DNA from: Oribacterium sp. KHPX15
GTDB taxonomy: Bacteria > Bacillota > Clostridia > Lachnospirales > Lachnospiraceae
Assembly (NCBI RefSeq): GCF_900107835.1
Contig: NZ_FNRG01000010.1
Span: 1 to 34,891, forward strand
Length of the DNA stretch: 34,891 nucleotides
Direction: 5' to 3'
Below the pieces are notes generated by a model. It worked only from the letters and a program-made list of their open reading frames with translations. It had not been told where the DNA came from and did not search any database. Shown here in pieces: positions 1 to 8,202 of the stretch. A program made the translations under genes and the position numbers. Within the stretch, counting starts at the first letter, position 1. The number at the start of each line of letters is the position of its first letter.

Positions 1-129
1 TGAAATTGAGTCAATGTAACCTGCCCTTCAGGATGACCTAAATGCTGATTACCTGAAATTGAGTCAATGTAACCTGCCAATCAGGATGACTCAAATGCTG
101 GTAACCGGAATATGGGTCAATGTAATGCC
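1..129. repeat. 53-bp tandem repeat, about 2.4 copies
   Basis: Two adjacent 53-bp units (1-53 and 54-106) are nearly identical, and a partial, more divergent third copy follows (107-129). The units share the core GAGTCAATGTAACCTGCC, and the partial copy keeps GTCAATGTAA. The array may extend to the left of the window. No open reading frame of note crosses it, so it looks like a non-coding intergenic array. The rest of the gap up to the first gene (130-348) shows no convincing gene or promoter to me. Confidence 0.85.
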
Positions 130-348
130 TTGTTCACTGCGAAAATAAGGTATACCGGCTGAACTGTCATCATATGTAGCATAACGTGAGTGATATCCGA
201 TAAAACCTCTTGTGATAATCGGTGAAGTTTGGCATCATAGTTGTTGTAAATGCTTCCTGCCCCGGCGGCGGGATAAAATATATATTTAAGTGAGAAGCGG
301 GGGGTCTAAGCATTAGCCGGAAACGGCACCCGCGGAATGGGGAGTTAT

Positions 349-744
349 ATGAAAAAAACATTAATGATAATGTCGGGAGTTCTTTTACTTTCTCTTGCAG
401 CCTGCAACGCAAATAAGGTTCCGGAGGCTACAAAGGAAGAAACAACCGAGGCTCAGGAAAGAGAGCTGGTGGGAAGCGCGGAAGGTTTTGGCGGAACCAT
501 TACCGTGACACTCACCATGAAGGGAGACGACATCGTTAAGGCTTCCATAGAGGGTAATGATGAAACCCCGGAGGTTGGCGGCGCAGCCCTTCCCGAGCTT
601 GAGAAGCAGCTGGTTGAAAAGGACGGCTATGAGATCGACGGAGTTTCCGGAGCTACCTATACTTCGGAGGGTGTTATGAATGCCGCAAAGGATGCATTGG
701 GACTCTTTGATGCAGAGGAGCCAAAGGAAACCACTAAGGGCTGA
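349..744 (+). CDS. FMN-binding domain lipoprotein
   Basis: Predicted extracytoplasmic flavoprotein of the FMN_bind family, related to the flavin domain of NqrC/RnfG. An ATG at 337 is also in frame, but the ATG at 349 follows a GGGGAG site (339-344) and gives a normal lipoprotein signal: MKK, a hydrophobic core, then lipobox LAAC with the lipidated Cys at residue 19. A Glu/Thr-rich linker follows. The C-terminal half has the motif GVSGATYTSEG; in this family the Thr of SGAT (residue 103) is the residue to which ApbE attaches FMN covalently. At 131 residues it holds a single FMN_bind domain. A role as a surface electron carrier is inference; no ApbE, Rnf or other redox gene is visible nearby, so its partner is unknown. 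Confidence 0.88.
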   Translation: MKKTLMIMSGVLLLSLAACNANKVPEATKEETTEAQERELVGSAEGFGGTITVTLTMKGDDIVKASIEGNDETPEVGGAALPELEKQLVEKDGYEIDGVSGATYTSEGVMNAAKDALGLFDAEEPKETTKG

Positions 745-776
745 TAAGTCAAAGCTGTCATCTTCTTCGATCAGAA

Positions 777-890
777 TTTGAGAAGCCAATCGCACGGCAA
801 AATAACGTTTTTACGGAGATAACTTGAAATACTTTGAGAAGTTTTTATCGTCGCACGGCTAGAAACGCTATTACAGAGTTATGATCGTAT
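777..890. repeat. imperfect 56-bp direct repeat
   Basis: The intergenic stretch before the MBOAT gene holds two diverged copies in direct orientation with a period of about 56 bp. Both start with TTTGAGAAG (777 and 833) and both contain TCGCACGGC, followed by similar runs. A short inverted repeat (CGCTAT / ATAGCG, about 867-893) ends the second copy. It could be a decayed duplication of the leader of the downstream gene; function unknown. Confidence 0.5.
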
Positions 891-916
891 AGCGTCTGAA
901 TGGAGAGTCATTCCTC

Positions 917-2860
917 ATGGTTTTTAGTTCTACATTGTTTTTATTCGGTTTCCTGCCACTGACACTGGCAGGTTACTATTTGTGTCTGTTTTTAGATAAA
1001 AAGATATTTAAGGACCGTAAGATCTTCGGTAATTACTGGCTGCTTTTTATGAGCCTTATTTTCTTTGCGTGGTCGCAGATCGGCTACGTTTGGATCATAG
1101 CTGCAAGCATACTTATAAATTACACAGGTGCCTTGCTCATTTATTCAGGCAGGGAAAAGAATTCGCTGCCTGATTCCGCAGTACAGGTACGAAATGCTAA
1201 CGGCCTTACGGCAGAGGATTCCGCAGTACAGGTACGAAATGCTAACGGCCTTACGGCAGAGGATTCCGCAGTACAGGTACGAAATCCTAACGGCCTTATG
1301 GCAGAGGATTCCGCAGGGCAGGTACGAAATCCTAACGGTCTTACGGCAGAGGATTCCGCAGTACATGCACAAAATCATCCTAACGGCCTTACGGTGAACA
1401 AGAGGCCGGAGAAGCTGTTTCTTTTCCTTACGGTTGCGGCAAATCTTCTTTTGCTCTTTTATTTTAAATATTTCGATTTTACCATCGCCACCATCAATCA
1501 GATCTTTAAGACAGGTTTTTCTCTCAGAAACATTGTTCTTCCTATAGGAATCAGTTTTTTCACCTTTCAGGCAATGTCCTACACCATCGATGTCTACCGG
1601 AACAAGGCCGGGGTTCAGAAGAACCCTTTTAAGCTTGCGCTTTATGTAATGCTGTTCCCTCAGCTGATTGCCGGACCTATAGTGCGTTACACTGACGTTG
1701 AGGCAGAGATTGATGAGCGAAGTGTCAGTCTCGATGATTTTTCCGACGGCGCAAGAAGGTTCGTCATAGGACTTTCGAAGAAAGCCCTGATAGCCAATAC
1801 CATGGCGGTTACCGTGGACAGCATCTGGGGACAGGGCATAGAGAACAATACAGTTGCCATCGCCTGGCTTGGTGCCATAGCATATGGACTACAGATATAT
1901 TTTGATTTTTCAGGTTATTCGGATATGGCCATAGGCCTGGGAAGGATGTTTGGATTCCATTTTCTTGAGAACTTTGATCTTCCTTACATTTCAAGATCCA
2001 TAACTGAGTTCTGGAGGCGCTGGCACATTTCGTTGTCAAGCTGGTTCAGGGATTATGTGTACATTCCTCTCGGGGGAAACCGTAAAGGAACGCTGAATAC
2101 CTACAGAAATCTTTTTATCGTCTTTCTCCTTACCGGCATCTGGCACGGGGCTGCCTGGAACTATATCTTCTGGGGGCTCTGGCATGGGATGTTCATGCTT
2201 GTTGAGAGGGCATTCAGGAAGCCGGGTGGAAGTACTGCAGGACATGTAAATGTATCAGTCATGGACACCGGATCACGGGGCAGAAGTGGACCAGAGGTAT
2301 CACAGATGTCAAAAGAAAACGATGTTTTTGAAAACATAAAAGTATTGATCCGCCACGTATACACACTGCTTGTAGTGCTCATAGGCTGGGTATTTTTCAG
2401 AGCCGGCTCACTATCCGAAGGTTTGTGGTATCTGAAGACTATGCTGGGTCGTGCCCTGGGCCAGACTCCGGGATACAGTGTGATGTGGTATCTCGATGGA
2501 TGGACGGCATTTATTCTGGTGGCAGGCATTGCTTTATCCCTGAATATTCCGGGATTTTTGCTTAGGAAGACAGGGGTTGAAACTGACCGCATACTGAATA
2601 TAAAAGTGAAGAAATGTGAGGAAAGAGAAGTGCAGGGCAAGACAGAGGTTAAGTCCGAGGTTGAGTCTGAGGTTGAGTCTGCGGTTGAGTCCGAGGTTGA
2701 GTCCGAGGTTAAGTCCGAGGTTGAGTCTGAGGTTAAGTCTGAGGGCAATCCGGCTGTATGGACTTTTGCGAGAGACATCGCTCTGATTTTGCTGTTATTG
2801 TTATCAGTTATGCGTATAGTTTCCGGAACCTATAACCCGTTTATTTATTTTCAGTTCTGA
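917..2860 (+). CDS. MBOAT family O-acyltransferase (AlgI/DltB type) with two repeat tracts
   Basis: Polytopic membrane protein that, by family, moves an acyl group across the membrane to an extracellular polymer or lipid. Family signatures include FPQLIAGPIVRY, DFSGYSDMAIGLGRMFG, RRWHISLSSWFRDY and TGIWHGAAWN; the His of the last (about residue 410) is the conserved catalytic His. The ATG at 917 is preceded by GGAGAG (902-907). It is 647 residues against roughly 460-520 for typical members. The excess comes largely from two low-complexity insertions: five copies of a 15-residue repeat (DSAVQVRNANGLTAE, from residue 86) between early membrane segments, and eight EVES/EVKS tetrapeptides (residues 577-608) before the last membrane segment. 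Repeat lengths are multiples of three, so frame is kept. The DHHW gene 91 bp downstream is the usual partner. The acceptor polymer is unknown. Confidence 0.93.
   Translation: MVFSSTLFLFGFLPLTLAGYYLCLFLDKKIFKDRKIFGNYWLLFMSLIFFAWSQIGYVWIIAASILINYTGALLIYSGREKNSLPDSAVQVRNANGLTAEDSAVQVRNANGLTAEDSAVQVRNPNGLMAEDSAGQVRNPNGLTAEDSAVHAQNHPNGLTVNKRPEKLFLFLTVAANLLLLFYFKYFDFTIATINQIFKTGFSLRNIVLPIGISFFTFQAMSYTIDVYRNKAGVQKNPFKLALYVMLFPQLIAGPIVRYTDVEAEIDERSVSLDDFSDGARRFVIGLSKKALIANTMAVTVDSIWGQGIENNTVAIAWLGAIAYGLQIYFDFSGYSDMAIGLGRMFGFHFLENFDLPYISRSITEFWRRWHISLSSWFRDYVYIPLGGNRKGTLNTYRNLFIVFLLTGIWHGAAWNYIFWGLWHGMFMLVERAFRKPGGSTAGHVNVSVMDTGSRGRSGPEVSQMSKENDVFENIKVLIRHVYTLLVVLIGWVFFRAGSLSEGLWYLKTMLGRALGQTPGYSVMWYLDGWTAFILVAGIALSLNIPGFLLRKTGVETDRILNIKVKKCEEREVQGKTEVKSEVESEVESAVESEVESEVKSEVESEVKSEGNPAVWTFARDIALILLLLLSVMRIVSGTYNPFIYFQF
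1172..1395 (+). repeat. 45-bp tandem repeat inside the MBOAT gene
   Basis: Four full units of 45 bp (1172-1216, 1217-1261, 1262-1306, 1307-1351), each beginning GATTCCGCAG, are followed by a diverged fifth (1352 to about 1395) with a 3-bp insertion. Units 1 and 2 are identical and later ones carry a few substitutions. The period is 15 codons, so copy-number changes would not break the frame. Confidence 0.95.
2645..2740 (+). repeat. 12-bp tandem repeat inside the MBOAT gene
   Basis: Eight consecutive 12-bp units of the form GAGGTTRAGTCY encode EVES or EVKS. One unit has GCG instead of GAG. This is a second, unrelated frame-preserving repeat in the same gene and gives a strongly charged loop before the final membrane segment. 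Confidence 0.93.
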
Positions 2861-2951
2861 TAATTCAGGATAGCGTTCAGGGATGGTTTCGATGCAGGAT
2901 GCCTGTTTCATCAGTAGCCTAAAGGCATTATAGAAAAGGAAAGGTTTTCCG

Positions 2952-4253
2952 GTGGAGAATAAAAAACATCTGAAAAAACAGAATATAGTTTTTGCGGCAG
3001 CCTTCCTTTTGGTGCTGTTTATACCCCTAGTTACGGTGAACAGGGAGAATGGCGGTCTGTCCCGGGATGAGAACCGGTATCTGGCGAAGAGAGCAGCCCT
3101 TGTGAAGGATGACGGAAGCCTGAACGAAGCATTTGCCTCAGATTTCGAGAACTGGATCAATGACAACATCGGGCTCAGAGCCTTGCTGGTCAAGCTAAAT
3201 GCAGGGCTTCAGTACCGGGTGTTCGGGAATCTTTCTTCTGCGGGAACCGGCAGCTCCGATTTTTATCTGGGGCCGAAGGGAGAGTTCAACTATGCAGAAA
3301 AGGAAATGCTTCTGGATTATCAGCACAAGAATCTTTACTCACAGGAGCAGCTGGATGAGACCGCGGCGGCTTACCAAAAGATAAAGGATACTTTGGAGGC
3401 AAGGGGCATAAGATACTATTACATGCAGTGCCGCGATAAGCACAGCATTTACCCCGAACAGTTCATGACCTCCGTGAATCAATACGGGGATGAATCTCTG
3501 GTTGACCAGGTCATGAAGAGCCTTAAGGCAAATACTACAGTAGATGTGATCGACACTACAGAGGTTCTGAAAGAAGGTAAAACAGAGGGTGAGACCTTCG
3601 GGCGATACACAGACCCTTCCCACTGGACAGAGTTTGGAGCATACCTCGCTTACCGGGAGCTGATGGAAGAACTGAACCGTGGAGTCGGTGAGGCACTTTC
3701 ATACAATAATGAAAGTACGGGTAATTCCGGAATATTGTTTGATGTTTCCGGGGACGTTTCGCATTTAAATACCGGTTCCGTTTCTGAGGTCTCAAAGCAG
3801 GTCAAGGATAATGTTGTAGAGCCGGCGACAAAGTATAAAGTGTTGGAACCGGAGGACTATGACATTGAACTGAAGGATCAGGGAACGACTCTTTACGGCG
3901 GAATCCACGAGAAGGATGAACAGTCAAGTTACGTTATAAAGAATCCGGGAGCTGTGGAGGATGATCTTCTGATAACTCCTCTGGAGGGCACCGGCCACAG
4001 GATATTCACCTGTGACAAGGCTGGAAATGACGAGGTGGTTCTCATAATAGGAGACTCCTATGTGGAGAATTACATCCTGGATGACATTGCCGAAAGCTTC
4101 GGAAAAACCATATTTGTCTGGGGAGATTACTCTGACAGATTCATGGAGTTTATCGAGCTTTACAAGCCTGCCATAGTGATCAATGAAAATGCCGAACGCT
4201 GCAGCTACCGTTTTCCGATGATAGTCAGGATGGCGTCGGAAATTTCAGCTTAG
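2952..4253 (+). CDS. DHHW family (AlgX/AlgJ-like SGNH) protein, MBOAT partner
   Basis: Probable extracytoplasmic SGNH-type acyltransferase/esterase working with the upstream MBOAT protein on a surface polymer. The start is GTG at 2952, after an AGGAAAGG site at about 2937-2944. A single N-terminal membrane segment (about residues 13-30) anchors or exports the protein. The segment NRENGGLSRDENRYLAK matches the start of the DHHW family. DPSHW (residues 221-225) carries the family's Asp/His-Trp motif, and IGDSY near the C-terminus supplies a candidate nucleophile Ser369. It is 433 residues, usual for the family. The 91-bp gap and shared orientation suggest one transcript, ending at the hairpin at 4259-4287. 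Family placement is good; the precise reaction and substrate are inferred. Confidence 0.85.
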   Translation: MENKKHLKKQNIVFAAAFLLVLFIPLVTVNRENGGLSRDENRYLAKRAALVKDDGSLNEAFASDFENWINDNIGLRALLVKLNAGLQYRVFGNLSSAGTGSSDFYLGPKGEFNYAEKEMLLDYQHKNLYSQEQLDETAAAYQKIKDTLEARGIRYYYMQCRDKHSIYPEQFMTSVNQYGDESLVDQVMKSLKANTTVDVIDTTEVLKEGKTEGETFGRYTDPSHWTEFGAYLAYRELMEELNRGVGEALSYNNESTGNSGILFDVSGDVSHLNTGSVSEVSKQVKDNVVEPATKYKVLEPEDYDIELKDQGTTLYGGIHEKDEQSSYVIKNPGAVEDDLLITPLEGTGHRIFTCDKAGNDEVVLIIGDSYVENYILDDIAESFGKTIFVWGDYSDRFMEFIELYKPAIVINENAERCSYRFPMIVRMASEISA

Positions 4254-4258
4254 AACGA

Positions 4259-4287
4259 AAGACTGTCGCCGAAGCGATGGTCTTTTT
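4259..4287 (+). terminator. rho-independent terminator after the DHHW gene
   Basis: Stem 4259-4269 pairs with 4274-4284 around a CGAA loop, with two G-T wobbles, and is followed by a run of five T. It starts six bases after the stop codon. Confidence 0.8.
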
Positions 4288-4291
4288 GTTT

Positions 4292-4350
4292 GGGAGTTAT
4301 CCACCGGGAACGGCTCTCGCTGGAGAGAATCGTCCCCTGTGGATTTCTTT
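4292..4350. repeat. palindromic intergenic repeat, copy A
   Basis: A GC-rich imperfect palindrome whose outer arms are TATCCACCGGG and CCCCTGTGGAT, ending in a T-rich tail. It shares arms and flanks (GGGAGTTATCCA, GGATTTCTTT) with copies at 19629, 26440 and 34485. It lies just after the terminator of the DHHW gene. It may be a REP-like element or a second terminator. Confidence 0.8.
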
Positions 4351-4365
4351 AGCACAGTGTGCATA

Positions 4366-4394
4366 TTGCTATAGTTTATGAAAACTCGTAAAAT
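4366..4394 (+). promoter_or_regulatory. candidate sigma-A promoter of rarA
   Basis: TTGCTA (4366-4371), a 17-bp spacer and TAAAAT (4389-4394), about 50 bp before the rarA start. Confidence 0.6.
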
Positions 4395-4442
4395 GTTAGG
4401 GTCAACTGAATTGTCAGTAAAAAGCGAAAGGATATAGAAATA

Positions 4443-5723
4443 ATGGATCTTTTTGAATATATGGCGGAGAAGAATAAAGAGGATGAAGCCCCCCTTGCTT
4501 CACGTATGAGGCCTCAGACCCTTGATGAGGTGGTGGGGCAGGAACATATCGTCGGCCCGGGAAAGCTGCTCTATCGTGCCATAAAGGCGGATAAGCTGGG
4601 CTCCATTATATTTTACGGACCGCCGGGAACCGGAAAGACAACATTGGCAAAGGTCATCGCCCATACCACAAGCGCGGATTTTGAATCTGTCAATGCAACT
4701 GTGGCCGGCAAAAAGGACCTTGAGGAAGTGGTGACGAAGGCTAAGCAGAATCAGGGTGGCTATGGCAGAAAAACCATACTGTTTGTAGACGAGATACACC
4801 GTTTCAATAAAGCCCAGCAGGATTTCCTCCTTCCCTATGTTGAAGACGGCACGGTCACGCTCATTGGTGCCACAACGGAAAATCCTTACTTCGAGGTAAA
4901 CAGCGCTCTCATTTCCAGGTCAAGGATCTTTGAACTAAAACCTTTGTCTCAGGAAAATGTTGCAACCCTTATAGACAGGGCGCTTTCAGATTCCGTAAAG
5001 GGAGTCGGGTCTTTTCATGCATACATTGACGATGATGCGAGAGCATTTCTTTCCGACACGGCAAACGGAGATGCGAGAGCTGCCCTTAATGCCATCGAGC
5101 TTGCTGTCCTCACCACTGACAGGGAACCCGACGGACGTATCCATATCACTCTTCCAGTTGCGGCAGAATGCATACAGAAACGGGCTGTCAGATATGATAA
5201 GGACAGCGACAACCATTACGACACCATTTCGGCCTTTATCAAATCCATGCGGGGCTCTGATCCCGATGCGGCGGTTTATTATCTTGCCCGCATGCTGAAG
5301 GCCGGAGAAGACATTAAATTCATTGCGAGACGTATCGTTATCTGCGCTTCCGAGGATGTGGGTAATGCTGACCCACAGGCACTGGTAGTGGCGACCAATG
5401 CATTCCTGGCTATCGAACGTGTGGGGATGCCGGAAGCCCAGATCATTCTTTCCCAGGCCTGCACTTATGTGGCGTCGGCTCCAAAGAGCAATGCCTGCTG
5501 CGTGGCGATATCCGAGGCAATGTCCGAGGTGGACAGAAGCGGAAATCTTCCCATACCGCCCTATCTTCAGGATGCCCATTATCCTGCAAGCAGCAAACTC
5601 GGCAGGGGAATCGGATACAAATATCCTCATGATTTTCCCGGAAACTGGGTGGAGCAGCAGTATCTGCCGGACGCCATAAAGGATGCGGAATTTTATCATT
5701 ATCCTCATAAACATAAAAGATGA
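4443..5723 (+). CDS. rarA: replication-associated recombination protein A (RarA/MgsA)
   Basis: AAA+ ATPase of the clamp-loader-like RarA/MgsA/WRNIP1 family, which acts in the cytoplasm at stalled replication forks. ASRMRPQTLDEVVGQEHIVG is the family N-terminus; Walker A GPPGTGKTT is at residues 59-67, Walker B VDEIH at 115-119 and sensor 1 GATTENP follows. The C-terminal part carries the RarA-specific tetramerisation/MgsA region (SDNHYDTISAFIKSMRGSDPD, about 255-275). At 426 residues it is full length. It has its own candidate promoter and terminator, so it appears to be a single-gene unit. Confidence 0.97.
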   Translation: MDLFEYMAEKNKEDEAPLASRMRPQTLDEVVGQEHIVGPGKLLYRAIKADKLGSIIFYGPPGTGKTTLAKVIAHTTSADFESVNATVAGKKDLEEVVTKAKQNQGGYGRKTILFVDEIHRFNKAQQDFLLPYVEDGTVTLIGATTENPYFEVNSALISRSRIFELKPLSQENVATLIDRALSDSVKGVGSFHAYIDDDARAFLSDTANGDARAALNAIELAVLTTDREPDGRIHITLPVAAECIQKRAVRYDKDSDNHYDTISAFIKSMRGSDPDAAVYYLARMLKAGEDIKFIARRIVICASEDVGNADPQALVVATNAFLAIERVGMPEAQIILSQACTYVASAPKSNACCVAISEAMSEVDRSGNLPIPPYLQDAHYPASSKLGRGIGYKYPHDFPGNWVEQQYLPDAIKDAEFYHYPHKHKR

Positions 5724-5724
5724 G

Positions 5725-5745
5725 AGAATCCTTGCGGATTCTTTT
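5725..5745 (+). terminator. terminator after rarA
   Basis: A 7-bp perfect stem (AGAATCC / GGATTCT) with a TTGC loop is followed by T residues and starts right at the rarA stop. The stem is short, so moderate confidence. Confidence 0.65.
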
Positions 5746-5960
5746 GAAGCGCTCAAAGCCGGATTTTCACTTTTTTTAATAAAGTGTTAAGAGGTTTCGG
5801 GTAGAAGTGAAACTTCTTTAGTGCTATTTTTATTATCACCTGGTCTGTGGGATTAGTTTCCCGGGACCCGGAAATAAGAAAAAGAGGAGAATAAAAGTGT
5901 GGTTATGACCTTTGGGGCTTAATGCATCGGGGATTGTGACACACGGAATGGAGAAACATT

Positions 5961-6857
5961 ATGAAAAAGTTTGTTTATACAGCAATGACAGTTCTGGCAG
6001 TTCTTTCTCTTGCTGCCTGTCAGGGTGGAAAGAAAGAGGCGGCAGAGACTACTGCTCAAGCAGCTACTGAAGATAATTCAGGAATAGGAGTTGACGGGGA
6101 TTCAAGTGTAGCAGGACCTGTTGACATATCAAATATGCAGAGTTTCCAGGCTACAGTGCAGAAACTGGATGGTAAAAATCTTACAGTTGAGTATGTGGAT
6201 GGTACAAGTTTAACACTGGATACAACTGATGCATTTGTAAATCCTGCATGGGAGCTTATGCCTGGTGATGAAGTCGAAATCTTCTATAATGGAGACGAGG
6301 GCTCCGATATCCCGGCTGATGGCGCAAAGGTGGCTGAGGTTGTTATGTCGGTTCCTTATGAGTATGTTTCTGATGATTTTTCAGCAGAGCCTCAGGTTTA
6401 CGGCGAGATAACAAAGCTTTCGGATGATTCCATCACAATAAGAGAGGATGAGGGTATAAACACTGATGACGGTCCTCAGGATGGAGTTGAGTATACTTTC
6501 AAGATTCCTTCATATGCCACAACCATAGGAAAAGCCAAGGTTGGAACTTATGCGCAGGTTCTTTATCTCGGAAAGCTTTCATCCGATGATGCCAAAGCAT
6601 ACCGCATCTGTACAGATGACAAGCTTGAAGGTGATGAATCAGAGGTTTTTGAGATCAAGGGAACTCTTGCTCAGTTCAAAGACGGTATCATCTACCTTAA
6701 GACTGATGAGGGTGAGGTTTTCTGTTTCACTATAGATGGTGATGAGAAGCTGGCAAAGGTTGCCGCTGATTCTATCGATAAAAAGGTTAAGATCAGTTAC
6801 ACCGATTCTATCAGAATGAGAGTTTCTACTTGTGACGGAATTAAGTTTGTGAAGTGA
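5961..6857 (+). CDS. putative lipoprotein with three beta-rich repeats
   Basis: No named family recognised. The N-terminus is a lipoprotein signal (MKK, hydrophobic core, LAAC with Cys20), then a Thr/Ala/Glu-rich linker, so the mature protein should sit on the outer face of the membrane. Three segments look like diverged copies of one beta-strand module: FQATVQKLDGKNLTVEYVDG, VYGEITKLSDDSITIREDEG and IKGTLAQFKDGIIYLKTDEG, each followed by a hydrophobic strand. This resembles small OB-like or DUF5666-like repeats, but that match is not confirmed. The gene stands alone, with a strong terminator 8 bp after its stop; no clear promoter was identified in the 237-bp gap upstream. Confidence 0.85.
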   Translation: MKKFVYTAMTVLAVLSLAACQGGKKEAAETTAQAATEDNSGIGVDGDSSVAGPVDISNMQSFQATVQKLDGKNLTVEYVDGTSLTLDTTDAFVNPAWELMPGDEVEIFYNGDEGSDIPADGAKVAEVVMSVPYEYVSDDFSAEPQVYGEITKLSDDSITIREDEGINTDDGPQDGVEYTFKIPSYATTIGKAKVGTYAQVLYLGKLSSDDAKAYRICTDDKLEGDESEVFEIKGTLAQFKDGIIYLKTDEGEVFCFTIDGDEKLAKVAADSIDKKVKISYTDSIRMRVSTCDGIKFVK

Positions 6858-6865
6858 TAAAAAAG

Positions 6866-6905
6866 CCGGAGGGCATCCATTTTTAAATGGATGCCCTCCG
6901 GTTTT
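6866..6905. terminator. strong bidirectional terminator
   Basis: Perfect 17-bp arms (6866-6882 and 6885-6901) with a 2-base loop are flanked by A on the left and TTTT on the right. It sits between the convergent lipoprotein and CDF transporter genes and can serve both strands. The sequence CCGGAGGGCATC in the arm recurs in the palindrome after asnS. Confidence 0.92.
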
Positions 6906-6941
6906 ACAAAAGTACTATCAAAAAATACAGGTGCCTCGCTA

Positions 6942-8069
6942 CTAATCACTGAAATCTGCGTCCAGCGCGATGTATAGTTTGTAGTCCGGATATACTTCCC
7001 GGATCTTGTCTGATATTTCTTTCAGGATTTCTTCCTTATTGTTTGCCTTAAAGCTTATAACCATATCGAAGGTTATGTTTTTCAGTTCTTCGTCAACATA
7101 GAAGCCATGCATCTGAAGCACATATTCATGTGACAGTACGATGTTTCTGCAGGTTTCCATCATGGCGTGAGCATTATCATCCTTCGTGTTAATGGAATAA
7201 ACGCTGACACCCTCAAGCATCACCTTATGTTTCTTATAAACCTCTCGACGGATATTTCTGGTGAGTCTGTCTATCTCTCCGGCAGTCATGGTATCAGGTA
7301 TTTCAATGTGTACTGAACCTACGTAGGTATCGGGACCGTAGGCATGAAGCACCAGATCATAGGCTCCGTTTACTTCAGGAAAGCTGGCGATGGTCGCTTT
7401 GATGGCCTTTGTAAAAGAGGCATCTGCTCTTTCTCCGAGTATCTGGGATACCGTATCCTTGAGCATCTCTATACCTGATTTTATGATCACGATGGAAATA
7501 ATGGCGCCGAGCCAGGCTTCCAGGGAAATGCCTGAAGTCATATATATGGCGGCAGCAACCAGTGTCGATGCAGAGATGATGGAATCAAGGGTCGCATCTG
7601 TTCCCGAGGCTATGAGCGCATCGGAGTTTACTTTTTCACCAACACTTTTTACATATCTTCCGAGAATTATCTTAACTACCACAGCTGCCGCAACTATAAC
7701 AAGTGTGACTGTACTGTAATCGGCTTTCTCAGGAGAAATGATCTTCTTTACCGATTCCACAAAAGATGTGACGCCGGCATAGAGAACGATGACAGAGATG
7801 ATGGTTGCACTAAGGTACTCAAGTCTTCCGTATCCAAGGGGATGTTTTTTGTCGGGTTTTCTTCCTGCGAGCTTTGTCCCGACTATGGTTATGACCGATG
7901 ACATGGCATCGGATAAGTTGTTGACCGCATCAAGCACGATGGCGATGGAGTTTGACAGCACACCGACTACAGCTTTAAAGGTGGCGAGGAAAACATTGGC
8001 AACTATACCTATGATGCTGGTTCTAACGATGACGCTGTCTCTGCTTTGCTCTGTATTTTCTTGTGACAT
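6942..8069 (-). CDS. cation diffusion facilitator (CDF) family transporter
   Basis: Membrane cation/proton antiporter that exports a divalent metal. An earlier in-frame ATG at 8120 exists, but the ATG at 8069 lies 8 bases after a GGGGAGGA site, giving 375 residues. Several N-terminal membrane segments and a C-terminal cytoplasmic domain are visible. The metal-site motifs are DAVNNLSDA in the second membrane segment and DATLD in the fifth. Zinc exporters usually have HxxxD at these sites; the all-acid/Asn form seen here is more like manganese or iron CDF members, so Mn2+ export is inferred. The family is certain, the metal is not. It is convergent with the lipoprotein gene. Confidence 0.93.
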   Translation of the reverse strand: MSQENTEQSRDSVIVRTSIIGIVANVFLATFKAVVGVLSNSIAIVLDAVNNLSDAMSSVITIVGTKLAGRKPDKKHPLGYGRLEYLSATIISVIVLYAGVTSFVESVKKIISPEKADYSTVTLVIVAAAVVVKIILGRYVKSVGEKVNSDALIASGTDATLDSIISASTLVAAAIYMTSGISLEAWLGAIISIVIIKSGIEMLKDTVSQILGERADASFTKAIKATIASFPEVNGAYDLVLHAYGPDTYVGSVHIEIPDTMTAGEIDRLTRNIRREVYKKHKVMLEGVSVYSINTKDDNAHAMMETCRNIVLSHEYVLQMHGFYVDEELKNITFDMVISFKANNKEEILKEISDKIREVYPDYKLYIALDADFSD

Positions 8070-8202
8070 AAATCTGATCCTCCCCATAAAGGTATAGTTA
8101 TCTCCGTTTATGTCTGACATAGCGATACAGATATATCCGGATTCCTATATCCTTTTATTTATTATCTCAAGATATGTTAACCTAATCGGAAATGTTTTGT
8201 AA

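Noticed and set aside
1-129. CRISPR array at the left edge
   Set aside because: Units are contiguous and alike over their whole 53 bp, with no unique spacers and no cas genes.
1128-1397. Alternative open frames on both strands across the MBOAT repeats
   Set aside because: They arise because a 45-bp unit without stops in a frame stays open when repeated; they lack ribosome sites and the MBOAT frame has clear family signatures on both sides.
3339-3623. Minus-strand frames inside the DHHW, rarA, mfd and other genes
   Set aside because: They lie wholly under well-supported genes and lack ribosome sites and recognisable domains, so they are shadows.
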